In this document: piece after piece, positions 1 through 10,203 of the stretch
Numbering within the stretch: the first letter of the stretch is position 1
How the letters are laid out: each line of letters starts with the position of its first letter
Source: Iris pallida
Taxonomy: Eukaryota; Streptophyta; Magnoliopsida; Asparagales; Iridaceae
Assembly: GCA_029216955.1 (NCBI GenBank)
Contig: JANAVB010012140.1
Location: 50,116 to 114,115, forward strand
Direction of reading: 5' to 3'
Length of the DNA stretch: 64,000 bases
Program-made: the position numbers and the translations under genes
The notes under the pieces: generated by a model
Told to the model about the DNA's origin: nothing
Database searches by the model: none
Seen by the model: only the letters and a program-made list of their open reading frames with translations

Positions 1-252
1 TCGAAATTAAGATAATTGTACCCCTTCTAGGTCAAACCCCCACAATCAAAATCTCAGAACCTATTTAAATCATTCAGTTGGAAAATGTAACCTATGGGGT
101 CATGGCATGTAGTATCAGTCTGGGATCTCATCTAGTTACACCAACATACTACAGTACTAGGCAATCACAAGGTATCAAAACATACAACAATATGGTAGGG
201 TGAATAAATTTTTAAAGACTGGCTAAGATATAGGTCAAGGACTCACCTCCAA

Positions 253-954
253 CTAGGTCTGGTGGCTGGAACTCCCTCCCGAAGACGGAGTCTTGGCTGA
301 GATAAGTGCAGCAGGACAGTCTCGCAGCCTGTGTACAGCCGACCCACACAACAGGCACACTCCTCTTCTCTTCCTACAGATGTCCCACACGTGTCCAGCC
401 TTCTTACAGAAGGTGCAGGTAGGCACTCTCTCAGCTGGCCTCTGCTGAACAGGAGTCTGGACTGGGTAGGCTGGTCTAGGCTGATAGTCTGGGTGCTCCC
501 GGGGCTCTGGGTATACACTGCTCCTCGGCTTCTTAGAACTAGGCTTTCCTCCTGAATGTACCAAATCCCACAGCAGTTGGATTCCACGGCCCTGCTCCTT
601 CAGGATCTCAGCCTGAATTCTCTGTGTCTCTAACACATCCCGGAGAAGTCTGGATATCTGAGCTCCGTCAGGAAACAAACCTGCCAAAGGTATGGTATGG
701 GGTACTGCTCCTGGAGGCAGAGGAGGAGACTGGGAAGGACTCTTGGTCTCAGATGAGACTGCCACCCCCTCCTGAGTAAAAGGTGGTGGAGGGTAACTCT
801 CTGGTGAGGATGCTAACACCTCCTCGATGGCGGAAGGTGCCACTACCCTTGGGTCAGCCTGAGGGGTCACTACCTCCTGAGCAATAGGAGGTGGAAGCAC
901 ACTGTCAGTAGCTGCAGCTGCTCTCAGGCGACGGGCTCGGGTCATGGGTGCCAT
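253..954 (-). CDS. Capsid-less GAG-like protein with two CCHC zinc knuckles
   Basis: An uninterrupted ORF of 233 codons, starting at the ATG at 954-952. Residues 1-95 are rich in Pro, Ala and Ser and look disordered. Residues about 97-132 are leucine-, isoleucine- and glutamine-rich and probably helical, possibly for self-association. Residues 137-175 are basic and proline-rich. Two zinc knuckles of the form C-x2-C-x4-H-x4-C follow: C180/C183/H188/C193 and C200/C203/H208/C213. Such knuckles bind retroelement RNA in nucleocapsid domains. Ty3/gypsy GAG proteins usually carry a capsid domain of roughly 200 residues before the knuckles; here only the short helical stretch is present. The ORF is intact while nearly all neighbouring coding sequence is broken, which suggests a recent insertion or selection on the protein. 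It could be a fully functional trans-packaged GAG or a deletion derivative. Confidence 0.7.
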   Translation of the reverse strand: MAPMTRARRLRAAAATDSVLPPPIAQEVVTPQADPRVVAPSAIEEVLASSPESYPPPPFTQEGVAVSSETKSPSQSPPLPPGAVPHTIPLAGLFPDGAQISRLLRDVLETQRIQAEILKEQGRGIQLLWDLVHSGGKPSSKKPRSSVYPEPREHPDYQPRPAYPVQTPVQQRPAERVPTCTFCKKAGHVWDICRKRRGVCLLCGSAVHRLRDCPAALISAKTPSSGGSSSHQT

Positions 955-2384
955 AGTGGAAAGGATAAAAACACAACAATCATCAAGGCTGTATGGCAGT
1001 CTACCATCCTATCTGAAAACTGATAATTATCAAGAAAATAAAATAAGATAACTACTAATCATCTATAAAGGGTACTATTTAAGAAAAATCAAAACCAAAA
1101 GTTTAAGGAACGAAAGTCAATAGCATTGAATCCAATCACAATCTAATATATATAGAAGAGAGAGTATTAGGGGGGAAAAAGCTATCATTATGTAAAGGTG
1201 ATATGGTTAGTATAAAATATACATGAAAGTGTATAGGAGAATTTGAGTCTCAACTGTAGCTATCAAGTTACACTATTCATGGCATATTGGTTAAGCAGTC
1301 TACAAGGTGCAAGCTATTTACTCATAACATGCATGGCTAACCATATATATAAGTATATCTATATGGCTACATGAACATAACATAGAGATGAAGGGTTAGG
1401 TTTTAATGGCAGTTGTGAATATTAGTGTAGAGTGTTAAGTGTACATGGGTTAAACTTGAAATAAAGGGGTTCAATCATTCAATTTAGCTCATCATTACAT
1501 ATTAGATCTGAAATTGAACTACACACATTGACAGCAGTGCAAAAATGTTAACATGAATTCAGTTTTCAAAATTTTGGAGAATTCGAACATCAAAACCAAC
1601 TCAAAGTTCACCACAACCACAACCTAACATGTAAGAGTATGAACCTAACATTATATACCTGCACACAACCATGTATACGGCTCAAAATATTACAATTTAA
1701 AACTGCAATTTGAACTAAATACTTAGAATCCAAGGTTAAGGGTTTACTATGTACACAGTCTCAGATTTGACAATTCAACACAAAACTCAACCAATTGCTT
1801 TAAGAAAATGAAACCCTGTATGTAACATACATGTGTAGTGATGTAAGCCAAACTAATAACATGAAATTTAAATCTAAATTACGAATTAAATATGGAGAAA
1901 TAGAGAACTAGTCACTGATACTGCACTATATTAGAATATTAGGATTTGAGAACTTAACATTAATCATATTAACATGCATTTAGATAGGTTGGTAACAAGT
2001 GTAGCATGCATACGTGTCAGGCAAGTATCTATGTCCACCATATATACATTAGGGCAATACAAGAATTAATGGCAAGAAGAAAATAATGATAAAATCTGTT
2101 CTGCCTATCTGTTTAAAAGAAGGAACCATTTTGAAACCAGAGCTACAACATCTATCTAAGTTAAGGTCTAGCAGAAACACCAATTCATTGTACTAGGAAG
2201 AATTTATTGCAAGAAGTTACACAAGGTTATAGTAACAGCTAGGCTTTTCCTACTCATACTAGTACACCTAAGTTATTTGATGATGGGGCACAATTTATAC
2301 AACAGAATGGTATAATAGAGATGATATGTTTAAAACCTTCTCAAGATACAATCTGATAATCATATGCGTCTGTCCAAAATCATG

Positions 2385-2640
2385 TACTCAGAGTCCTCGC
2401 CATGCCAGTAAGCAAGGCTGCGAATAACGATAGATTCCATAACTAGGGTATGCACCTCTACAATCATGTTGTCTGGAAATCTCGCTATGCCGACTAGTAT
2501 AGCTGCGAGAAATTCCAAATCTCATAACCAAGATACGTACATCCGAAGCCAGGTCTCCATGTTTCTGCCACGCCAGCTAATATGGCTGCGATAAACTTCT
2601 AGGTTCCATAACCAAGTAGACGTTTATTATCCCCGTTATT
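2385..2640. repeat. 84-bp minisatellite, about three degenerate copies, in the leader
   Basis: Copies start near 2398, 2483 and 2567. Each holds a core of the form CGCyATGCC..AG..A.GGCTGCG followed by a CATAACyA-type segment. The period is 84-85 bp and the copies are clearly diverged. Confidence 0.75.
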
Positions 2641-2934
2641 CCGTCAACATATGTTATCAGACGGTACCGTAACTCAGGCCATAAAATTCATCTCGATAGG
2701 AAAATCAAAATCAACAACGATTCATCAAAATCAAATTCAATAATCAAGGAGTGAGAGCGAACAAAACAAGGAAAAGGATTTCAAATTGAAGTTTAATTAA
2801 GATTCTCAATGGTCATCCCAGGAATCTTTCAAGGAATCCTAACTTGTGATTGAGTACCATAAAAAAATAATATCTCCTAATCCTACTGCAGGCTGTAGTG
2901 ATACTCTAGTTTGAATACCACTACATAAACTCGA

Positions 2935-2950
2935 CCTGTATGGGCCACCA
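2935..2950 (-). promoter_or_regulatory. Primer-binding-site-like 16-mer, nine bases inside the 5' LTR
   Basis: On the minus strand the site reads TGGTGGCCCATACAGG, nine bases downstream of the LTR end. A near-identical site sits at exactly the same spacing at 56858-56873, and a third variant lies eight bases from the LTR at 29052-29067. It starts with TGG, as a tRNA-CCA-primed site must, but only partly matches the common TGGTATCAGAGC site for initiator tRNA-Met. Assignment as the PBS rests on position and conservation. Confidence 0.6.
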
Positions 2951-5900
2951 CTAAAAATGTGTCACGACCCGCACCCTAGAGTAAGGGCACGAGATGTGGG
3001 TACGTCCAGCCTACGCCGCAGTGTCGGCGGTAGAACGCTGTCCTAGGTCACAACATCTAACAATTGAAGGTAATAACAGTTATACTCCCCGAATGGGGGT
3101 GACATAACAGAAATATAACTCAACCACAGCTAAGGTAGAACAGGTAAGATAGATAGATAATGAAAGATAACAATATCCAGAACAGAGAAACACAGAGATA
3201 CAATCCAGAGTTCTAAGTGTCTAAAATAAATACATAACTCAGAAATATCCCAGAATCTAACTACAGTGATCCAGAAGGTAAAGACAGCCCTAATCTAGAG
3301 AAGTATCATCCACTGCTAGCAGGTCCAAGTCACTAGTGATGTCTAATGCTGCACCAAGAGGGATAGACATCAGAGCCTCATCATTCACTGTAAAAATTTT
3401 AACAGGTCCAGTCAGGACGGGAACGAGCACATATCTCTCAAAACAGTTCATAGCAGGTTAGGAGTATAAATCATGCAATAGAGTAAAATACAGGAAGTGC
3501 TGAAAAGGAAGTACGAGTAAACAGTAGATATTTTGTAACTGAAAGTAAATACATGATAGTAGAGACTGTAAGTGGCTACGTGATTTAGAGCATAATGGTT
3601 ATGTAAACGGCTTGGGGGCAGATGAATACAAATAAGGAGGCACATTTATACAGCTACTTGGGATAGTGTTCACATAACCAATTCTACTCACCCCGCCCCA
3701 ATCAGTACACAAAGATCCATTCAAGTTACGTTATAAGCACATGAATACAACTAAGATACGTGAACTCATGTAATGAGTAGTACATGAGGCACGTAAAAGC
3801 ACATGAGAACATGTAAAAACATGAACTAGTACGAGTACAAGGAGTACCTGATGCACATGATAAAGTACATGAACATAAAATACCCGATGCACCCGTAAAG
3901 GGATCCATATAGTACTAATCCGTGAAGATACGTGTCATCATCATGTAGAGTAATCTAGAGCAAGAATATAATCCAGGTAAGTATGAAAGGATCAGAGAAT
4001 GTACTCGCCTACTAACTGAAAGTCCGAGATGAAAATACTGTCCGAGGAGTGGTGTCTGGCTCCTATTAGAACATCACAAGTCACAACGAGTCCAGAATGG
4101 TAAATAATATGCACTACAATGCATTCTACATGAATCTAGGTCAATCTAGGCCAAAGTCAACTCTTGATCAACTCTGGTCAACCCTAGAAGTCAAACTAGG
4201 TCAACCCAGTCTAAACTAGGTCAACTAGTCTAATCTAGGTCTAACCAAACTATTCTAGGCTTACTAGGCTAATCCAGGCAATACCAAGACAAACCCACCC
4301 ATACACACATTGGTATATAGGTTATCTAATTAGAGAAGTACACAATGGCTACCTATACACTATCACCCAATATCATAACACATCACTAATATCCCATATT
4401 TATATATACAAACATATTCACAATGTATCATGTATACATATATATTACACACATTATATATATAACTAATATACATAGGAACAACACTATGCTACATTAT
4501 AGGATACAAAACATGCATCTAAAGTGAATGAGAGGGGACACATGAGTCTTGGTGTGTAAAGAGGGGAGTGTGGTGACTGTCAAGTGATAGTGAATACAAT
4601 AGGAAAACTGTGTATACAAGTGTATGTGTAGAGTAATGTTCAAGACATGAAAAACAGGGCTAAGGGATAACAGTGCATCATGACAGTAAAGGGAAAGAAA
4701 GGAACTCAGTTTTTATTGACAATGAAAGAAAGAAAATTAATGAGCAGTGACATTCCAGGTTAATGATTTTCATTTCAGTCTTAAGGGAGCAACAATGAAC
4801 ACATTGAATTCTCAAAATTAGAACTTAAACTCAGGTTTAACACACATGACTTTTAGTTTACAAGAATTCAGATAACACAAAAAAAATAGTTCAACAATAC
4901 TAATTAACCCAACTTCATTTCCAGTTTAGTCACCCATAATCAAGTATAGATAGTTAAGCAACCTGGGAACAACTTGGGTTTTAAGAAGAACAACATAATG
5001 GAAAGGGGAATCAGTCCAAAAACTCACAGGCTCAGATTATACTTGAGTTCATTCACAGAATTGGGACTTATCTCAGGTATAGAAGAATAATTCAACCAGT
5101 TAATGCAATTGATACTCAGGTTTCTAGACTGTCAGTTTCAGGTTTTCAAGAGTTGAACACAAACCAAAACCCAGGTTTTAACAGTTAACACATTTGACCA
5201 AATAAAAGGAAACAGTGAAATGGCAAACAAGAATTAGTGAAGGGAATATGACAGAGAAGTACAATAGGAAATAGGAAATCCAGTAGGTAACCATGTATCC
5301 TGGAAACAATGAAAGCTAACTGAATTTACAATCTCAGGTTCGACTAACCCCAAACAGTCCAAGTAAAAATGCATTCTCAGGATTTTGAATCCCTGGTTTT
5401 GAAAACTGGGAACACCAAACCTTCCCAGGTTTTTGATACTTCAACTCAGAAATCATGAACAAAAGGGAAGAATCTGTTCCCCCAACTAAACATTATAATC
5501 AACACTATTCTCAGCTTTTCAATCTAGTTCAGAAATCAAAATACCAATCCAACTTACATAATTCAGTGTATACTTGAATAGCATTACAGTTTACAACTTC
5601 AATCAAAGGGGTTTAACTAAACTCAGTTTTCAGAAAAAATAATTCCAGTTCAGTTTACATGTTCCCAGAATTTCAAAACACTTCTCAGGTTTTTGAAACT
5701 GAAACACAACTAAAGCCCACACTCAATCAGTCAATTAACAGCCTATACAAATCAAATGAGGAGAAAATCTCAGTTTGAAATACATTCTCAGGTTTTCGTA
5801 CAAATTTGACAATGAACTCAAAAGTCCAATCATAAAATTCACAACCAAGGCCTTTAATTGAATGCAAAAACTAAGCTAATATGAGATGTAACTTGTGGGA

Positions 5901-6900
5901 ATCATCCTTAGTGAAAAACAACATAAATAAAGAAAAAATAGATGGGTTTCAAAACTGGAAACTCACTGTATCAGTGAGTATCAGAAATAACCCCCATTTC
6001 TCATGTTCGAATCCAATATACAATATTAAACCTAAAACTAATATGTAACATAATGTAACAGGGTTAAAACATGATATTTAGGATTTATTTAATCATTTAA
6101 ACATAATTTAAAACATTCAAAATTGATTTAAACATCAGAATATACACACAGCCCACGCACGCACCAATGGCTGCCCCGTGCACACTGAATAACGTGTCCG
6201 ACACGACACGAGAGGGGCTGAAACTCGACACACATGATGACAGATGTTGCCCCTCACTGTGTGTCGAATCCCACGCGTCGACGTGTCATGTCTGCGTCGC
6301 AATAGCACCCGTGCAGCAGGGCATGAACAGTGCCCGAGCACGCGCGCGCGCGACAGTACGTTCGCGTGTCCGTGGGGACTCGACACGACACTAAGATGAC
6401 ACAAAAACTACAGAAATGCATAAGCAACACATAGATCTAATTTCCTATTCAAATACAATTCCAAAATCATACGAAATGCCCATTGGGGTATTTTATTAAA
6501 CACTTAGTAACATGCACTGATACGTGTCCAGAATGGACACAAAACGACACGAAAAATTAGGGATTCCTATTCCTATAGTTAGGCTAGGTATAGGGCTTCT
6601 AAATGATGCAAAAATAATAGGCTTAAATGGTGGGGAAAAGGATTTACCTAAGAGTATCACAAGCTTCACAAAGCTTCACAAAGAGGGGCTCCTCTTGATG
6701 GTCAAACACCTCAAAAGCTTTCCAAATTGTTCCCTTCCTGTCAAAACTTATTACCAACAGCAAGAACACAGGAATTAGGTCCTATTGCAATTTATTTGAA
6801 GGAATTTGGAGAAGAAATAGATTTTCTAAGGATTTACAAAGTTGGGGACTCACCTCTTCCAAATGGCAAGTTTCCTAAAGAGGCAACCCTAGTTTTAAGA

Positions 6901-6911
6901 GCATATAAATA
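6901..6911 (-). promoter_or_regulatory. TATA-like element of the 4.36 kb LTR
   Basis: On the minus strand the site reads TATTTATATGC, about 410 bp inside the LTR start, followed by a purine-rich ACTAGGGTTG segment of the kind seen in plant 5' leaders. The plus strand also reads TATAAATAGGGG, so direction cannot be settled from the box alone. The element structure favours minus. Confidence 0.4.
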
Positions 6912-7097
6912 GGGGAGGGGCTGACCAAAGAGGCTATTCAGAATTCCTAGGGTTAGGGCTTGGTTTAATGGGTGTTGGCTATGGGCCATTAAGCCTATTA
7001 GTCATAAAATGACTTGTGACTTCACAAGCCATTTCTATATCAAACTAGCTCCTAATTTCACCAATTAATCCCAATGAGTTCATCCTCATGAACTTAA

Positions 7098-7181
7098 GTC
7101 AACCTAGGTTCTCAAATCCTAATCTCTTAGTCAAGACCTAGGTTAGCCACTAGGTTAGTCTACAAGGTCAACTTAAGTCAA
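7098..7181 (-). promoter_or_regulatory. Cluster of four W-box cores (TTGAC) in the U3 region
   Basis: TTGAC, the core bound by WRKY factors, occurs on the minus strand at about 7177-7181, 7167-7171, 7130-7134 and 7098-7102. This is roughly 190-270 bp upstream of the TATA-like element. A second set of GTCAA (TTGAC on minus) occurs at about 4139-4222, inside the LTR body. Whether these sites drive stress-responsive transcription is inference. Confidence 0.45.
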
Positions 7182-7320
7182 AGTCTCTAAAACACCAAAA
7201 CAATTATTCTAAAAATCACTCAAAAATCACATTAATTATAAATAATAATAATAATTCAAATTAAATTCTAAAATTTTGAAAATGACCAAAATACCCTCAT
7301 TTGGAAAACTGGGTGTTACA

Positions 7321-8302
7321 GTCCAGCCCAATGCCACCAGCCCTGGCCGACCCCTACAACCAAAACCGCCCTGCCATCAAAACACCACAAAATACCTACT
7401 TTCGGCAAAGCCCGAACCGGCAACCCCAGCACTGCCCTCGACCTCCATAGATGACCCTGCTTCTCTCCGGCATAATAGCCACCACCTTCCGATGCAACAC
7501 CACGACCATTACAGGCCGGTCCCCGCCGACAACCACCGTCACCCAGACCGCCATCGCGGCCGACCACAGCCACCAAAACCAAAGCCAAAGAAAACCCCAC
7601 AAATTTGACCGACTTACCTTGCCAGAAAACCTTCCGAACCCGGGGGCATGCCCAGTCGCTCACCCCTTACCTATCACCGCCGCGCCACGTCGCCGCCCGA
7701 CCGCCTCCGAACCCTGACTCGAGCTACTTTCCATCTTCTCCACCGGAGCTGCACGACAACAACTGGTCCCAACGACCACCGCGTCTTCTCCGTAGCCGTC
7801 GGACCACCCAGCACCACCGCACCCCTCCGCCGCTCCCACTCGTCGAGGCCACCACCGAGCCTTCGCGCTCAGCAGCCCATGGCTGACCCGTCCCTCTCCG
7901 ATCTCCCTCTTCCGCTCAAACCCCACTCGCTCCGCCGCACCGGATCACCCGCTCCCGCGCCGGCGTCAGCCACCACCCGCGTCCGCCCAGCCGCCGTGTC
8001 CTCCATCGTCTGACGTGCGCGAGCACCGCCATCGGCGCAGCTCCGAACCCGCCGACCGATCTCCTCCGCTCGAACACTCCCGACCGCCCTTCCTCTTTCC
8101 TCCGCTCGCCGATCTCCGCCTGCGCTCGAGGCCGTACGCCACCGCGAGATCCGGCCGCCCCCCTTCACCCGCTCTCCTCCGCGACAAGCCCCGGCCCGCT
8201 CGCGCCCCACTTCCCTTTTCTCTCTCTCTCATTCTCCTCCTGCGTCTGTTCTTTTTTGCTTTTTCTCTCTCTCGAAAGAGAGAGCACTGTGGTTTTTAGT
8301 AA

Positions 8303-8345
<43 letters not shown>

Positions 8346-10203
8346 GATGTTTTTAATTCTTATTGTTTGTTTTTATTATAGTGTTGTTTTAGAAAACTAG
8401 GATTTACATGGGGTATAATAATAATGATTATTATCATTTTTATATTAGAATCATATTGATATATATTTGTATAGTATTATATAGTTCTTAAATAAAAAGA
8501 TAAATTTTCAAGTTGCTACATATAAATTATTTTTAAGTATTTACGTAAAGATATTTTTGACTAATGAAATAAATAGTTTCATATATTTTGCTAATAAAAC
8601 TGTTTCCAACTAAGATTTTAGTACAAATAATTTTCTAGACTTCCAAAATATTTACTAAAAATATTTTGATTTATAAAAATGTGAGTAGTCTAAGTCTATT
8701 TTCAAAAATAGTTTTATAAACCCTAAATAGTTATTTGATTAATTTATATATTTAAAAATATAGACTTCTATCCCAAATTTTATCTTAACCACCTTAAGGT
8801 TTTGCCTAAAAGCGATCTTTGTATTTCTTTCAAATAAATATATCTAGAAACTATTTTTACTAATAATATATGTTATTCAAGTATTATAATAATATATATT
8901 TTATTTGTCAAAATTTCTTTTCGATTATCCTTCGGTCCGTGACAAGGCCCATTACTCCTTTCCCTCAACCAATTTTTGTCTACCTTATGTCCGCCCTGAC
9001 CAATTGGACTGTTCTAGACCCGATGGAACTGTCTGTGTCGTCAATCAGAGGCCCCTTTGCGCAGTTGTAACATCGAAGTCGATCTTGTGCCACCTTTATT
9101 GTACCACACCAGGCAGCTCACCAGACGTCGCAACAGGCAAGTATACCTTGCTAATTAACTGTCAAATTATTTATTTTTTGCATTATTTATTTTATTTCAT
9201 AATGTTAGTTTTCTTTGTTACAAACTGCGCGTCCAAGCCATACTTGGGTGCAAGCGACTTTATTAGTCGTTACTTTATTTTATGCATGTTGACTTAGTGT
9301 TAGCGGACTACCTTCTTGTTGGAGGATATCCTTATATCTCCTTTGGTTGTGACACTCACACTACACGGTTTGAGACATGTTGCTAGGGGCACGACTTATT
9401 GACTAGCTATCTCTAAAGTCGTATGACGGTAGATAATCGTAACTGCTATGACTAGGGTTTAGAGACTCAAGCAGTTACAAAACTGGACGAGCCATGGACA
9501 TGACTTGAACAGTGTGGGAAATATTAGGGGAGGACAGTCGCTAGTACGTATGGGAATCCAAACAGGTAAACCACAGTCTCCGGATGGAACTGTGGCAATT
9601 TATTTGCAGATGCCCTCTGACATTTTAGACGTTACGGACGGATACAAATGACTGGATGCCAGTTACGTACACATGAGCCTAAAATTCCACCCATGCGCAT
9701 GAAAGTTGTCCTCTAAATTGCACATTAGGCGGTTAGAATCTCTTTTGCATATTTGTGTCTAGGATAGTCATTTTTATATTATTTTATTCTGACAGTCATA
9801 TTAGCTTATTCTTCCTGTATCTTGCTACGTCCGTCTGAGGACCTGGTTTTTCCCCAGGTGTGTGTTTATATTTTCTGCAGGTATCCTAGCCAAGGCCGTG
9901 GTCTTCTCCATTCCTTCGAAGACGATTGCGCTTGGTTCGTCTTGCCATTTTATGGATCAATTCTTGTACATTTCTTTCATTGTGATAGTTGGTAGTGGAC
10001 TTTGTCTCCGCCCAACGATTGTATCATAAATATTCGAGTTGATATTTATATTATTATTCTTTTCATTTTGGATGAGATTTAGTTTGTCTTGGATTACTGT
10101 ATTTTACAGCTTATGTATTCATACGAGACCTACGTACTTCGTATGAATACAGCTGGCATGTCTACGTACTTAGTCCTACGTATTTTGGGACTGGGGCATT
10201 ACA
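7321..10203 (+). mobile_element. 5'-truncated long LTR, plus orientation
   Basis: The right end is clear: the sequence reads ACGTATTTTGGGACTGGGGC and then ends ATTACA at 10203, matching the end of the LTR at 15029. The U5 motif with CTGAGGACCTGGT is at 9823-9860 and matches those at 14629-14670 and 56443-56480. The left end abuts the minus-strand LTR at 7320 and has no TG start, so its first part is missing or lies beyond the other element. The GC-rich stretch 7321-8260 corresponds to the promoter/leader part of the LTR and gives several overlapping ORFs on both strands that I do not accept as genes. Confidence 0.6.
8299..8345. repeat. (AAT)n/(ATT)n palindromic microsatellite
   Basis: A run of about eight to nine AAT units is immediately followed by about seven ATT units, making a perfect inverted repeat that could fold into a hairpin. 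It lies in the truncated LTR. Confidence 0.9.

Larger units (their letters stand above)
955..2959 (-). other. Untranslated leader of the GAG-only element
   Basis: About 2 kb between the LTR and the gag start without a convincing ORF. It is AT-rich and contains a three-copy minisatellite at 2385-2640. Long leaders between LTR and gag are common in plant long-LTR gypsy elements and may hold the packaging signal. Nothing else recognisable was seen. Confidence 0.5.
1..7320 (-). mobile_element. Non-autonomous long-LTR retrotransposon with GAG only (TR-GAG type)
   Basis: Read on the minus strand, the order is 5' LTR (7320 to 2960), a primer-binding-site-like 16-mer (2950 to 2935), a leader of about 2 kb, one GAG-like ORF (954 to 253) and then the window edge. 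The first bases of the window, read on the minus strand, end in CTTAATTTCGA. That resembles the sequence just before the polypurine tract of the related element at 60042-60072. The internal region therefore probably ends only tens of bases outside the window, leaving no room for protease, RT, RNase H or integrase. This is the TR-GAG layout: two LTRs and one gag, with pol supplied in trans. The 3' LTR is not visible, so age and target-site duplication cannot be read. Confidence 0.72.
2960..7320 (-). mobile_element. 4.36 kb LTR (5' LTR of the GAG-only element)
   Basis: On the minus strand the LTR begins TGTAACACCC at 7320 and ends GTCGTGACA at 2960, so it has canonical TG..CA ends. The orientation is supported by the PBS-like site just downstream at 2950 and by gag on the same strand. 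A TATA-like element lies at 6901-6911, four TTGAC cores lie upstream of it at 7098-7181, and a GC- and CpG-rich patch lies at 6130-6400. ORFs seen in this stretch are short and frame-inconsistent. At 4.36 kb it is among the longest kinds of plant LTR and is the longest LTR in the window. Confidence 0.75.

Noticed and set aside
2398..2640. Possible CRISPR-like array because of regular spacing
   Set aside because: Only three diverged copies with a period of 84 bp; whole units, not short repeats with unique spacers, and the context is a plant retrotransposon.
6135..6404. 89- and 75-codon ORFs on opposite strands
   Set aside because: They occupy the same GC-rich patch inside an LTR and mirror each other; no domain seen.
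7276..8299. Several overlapping ORFs of 66-121 codons on both strands in GC-rich DNA
   Set aside because: They overlap in many frames, have Pro/Arg/Ser-rich low-complexity products and lie in the promoter/leader part of an LTR. Lack of stops reflects high GC.
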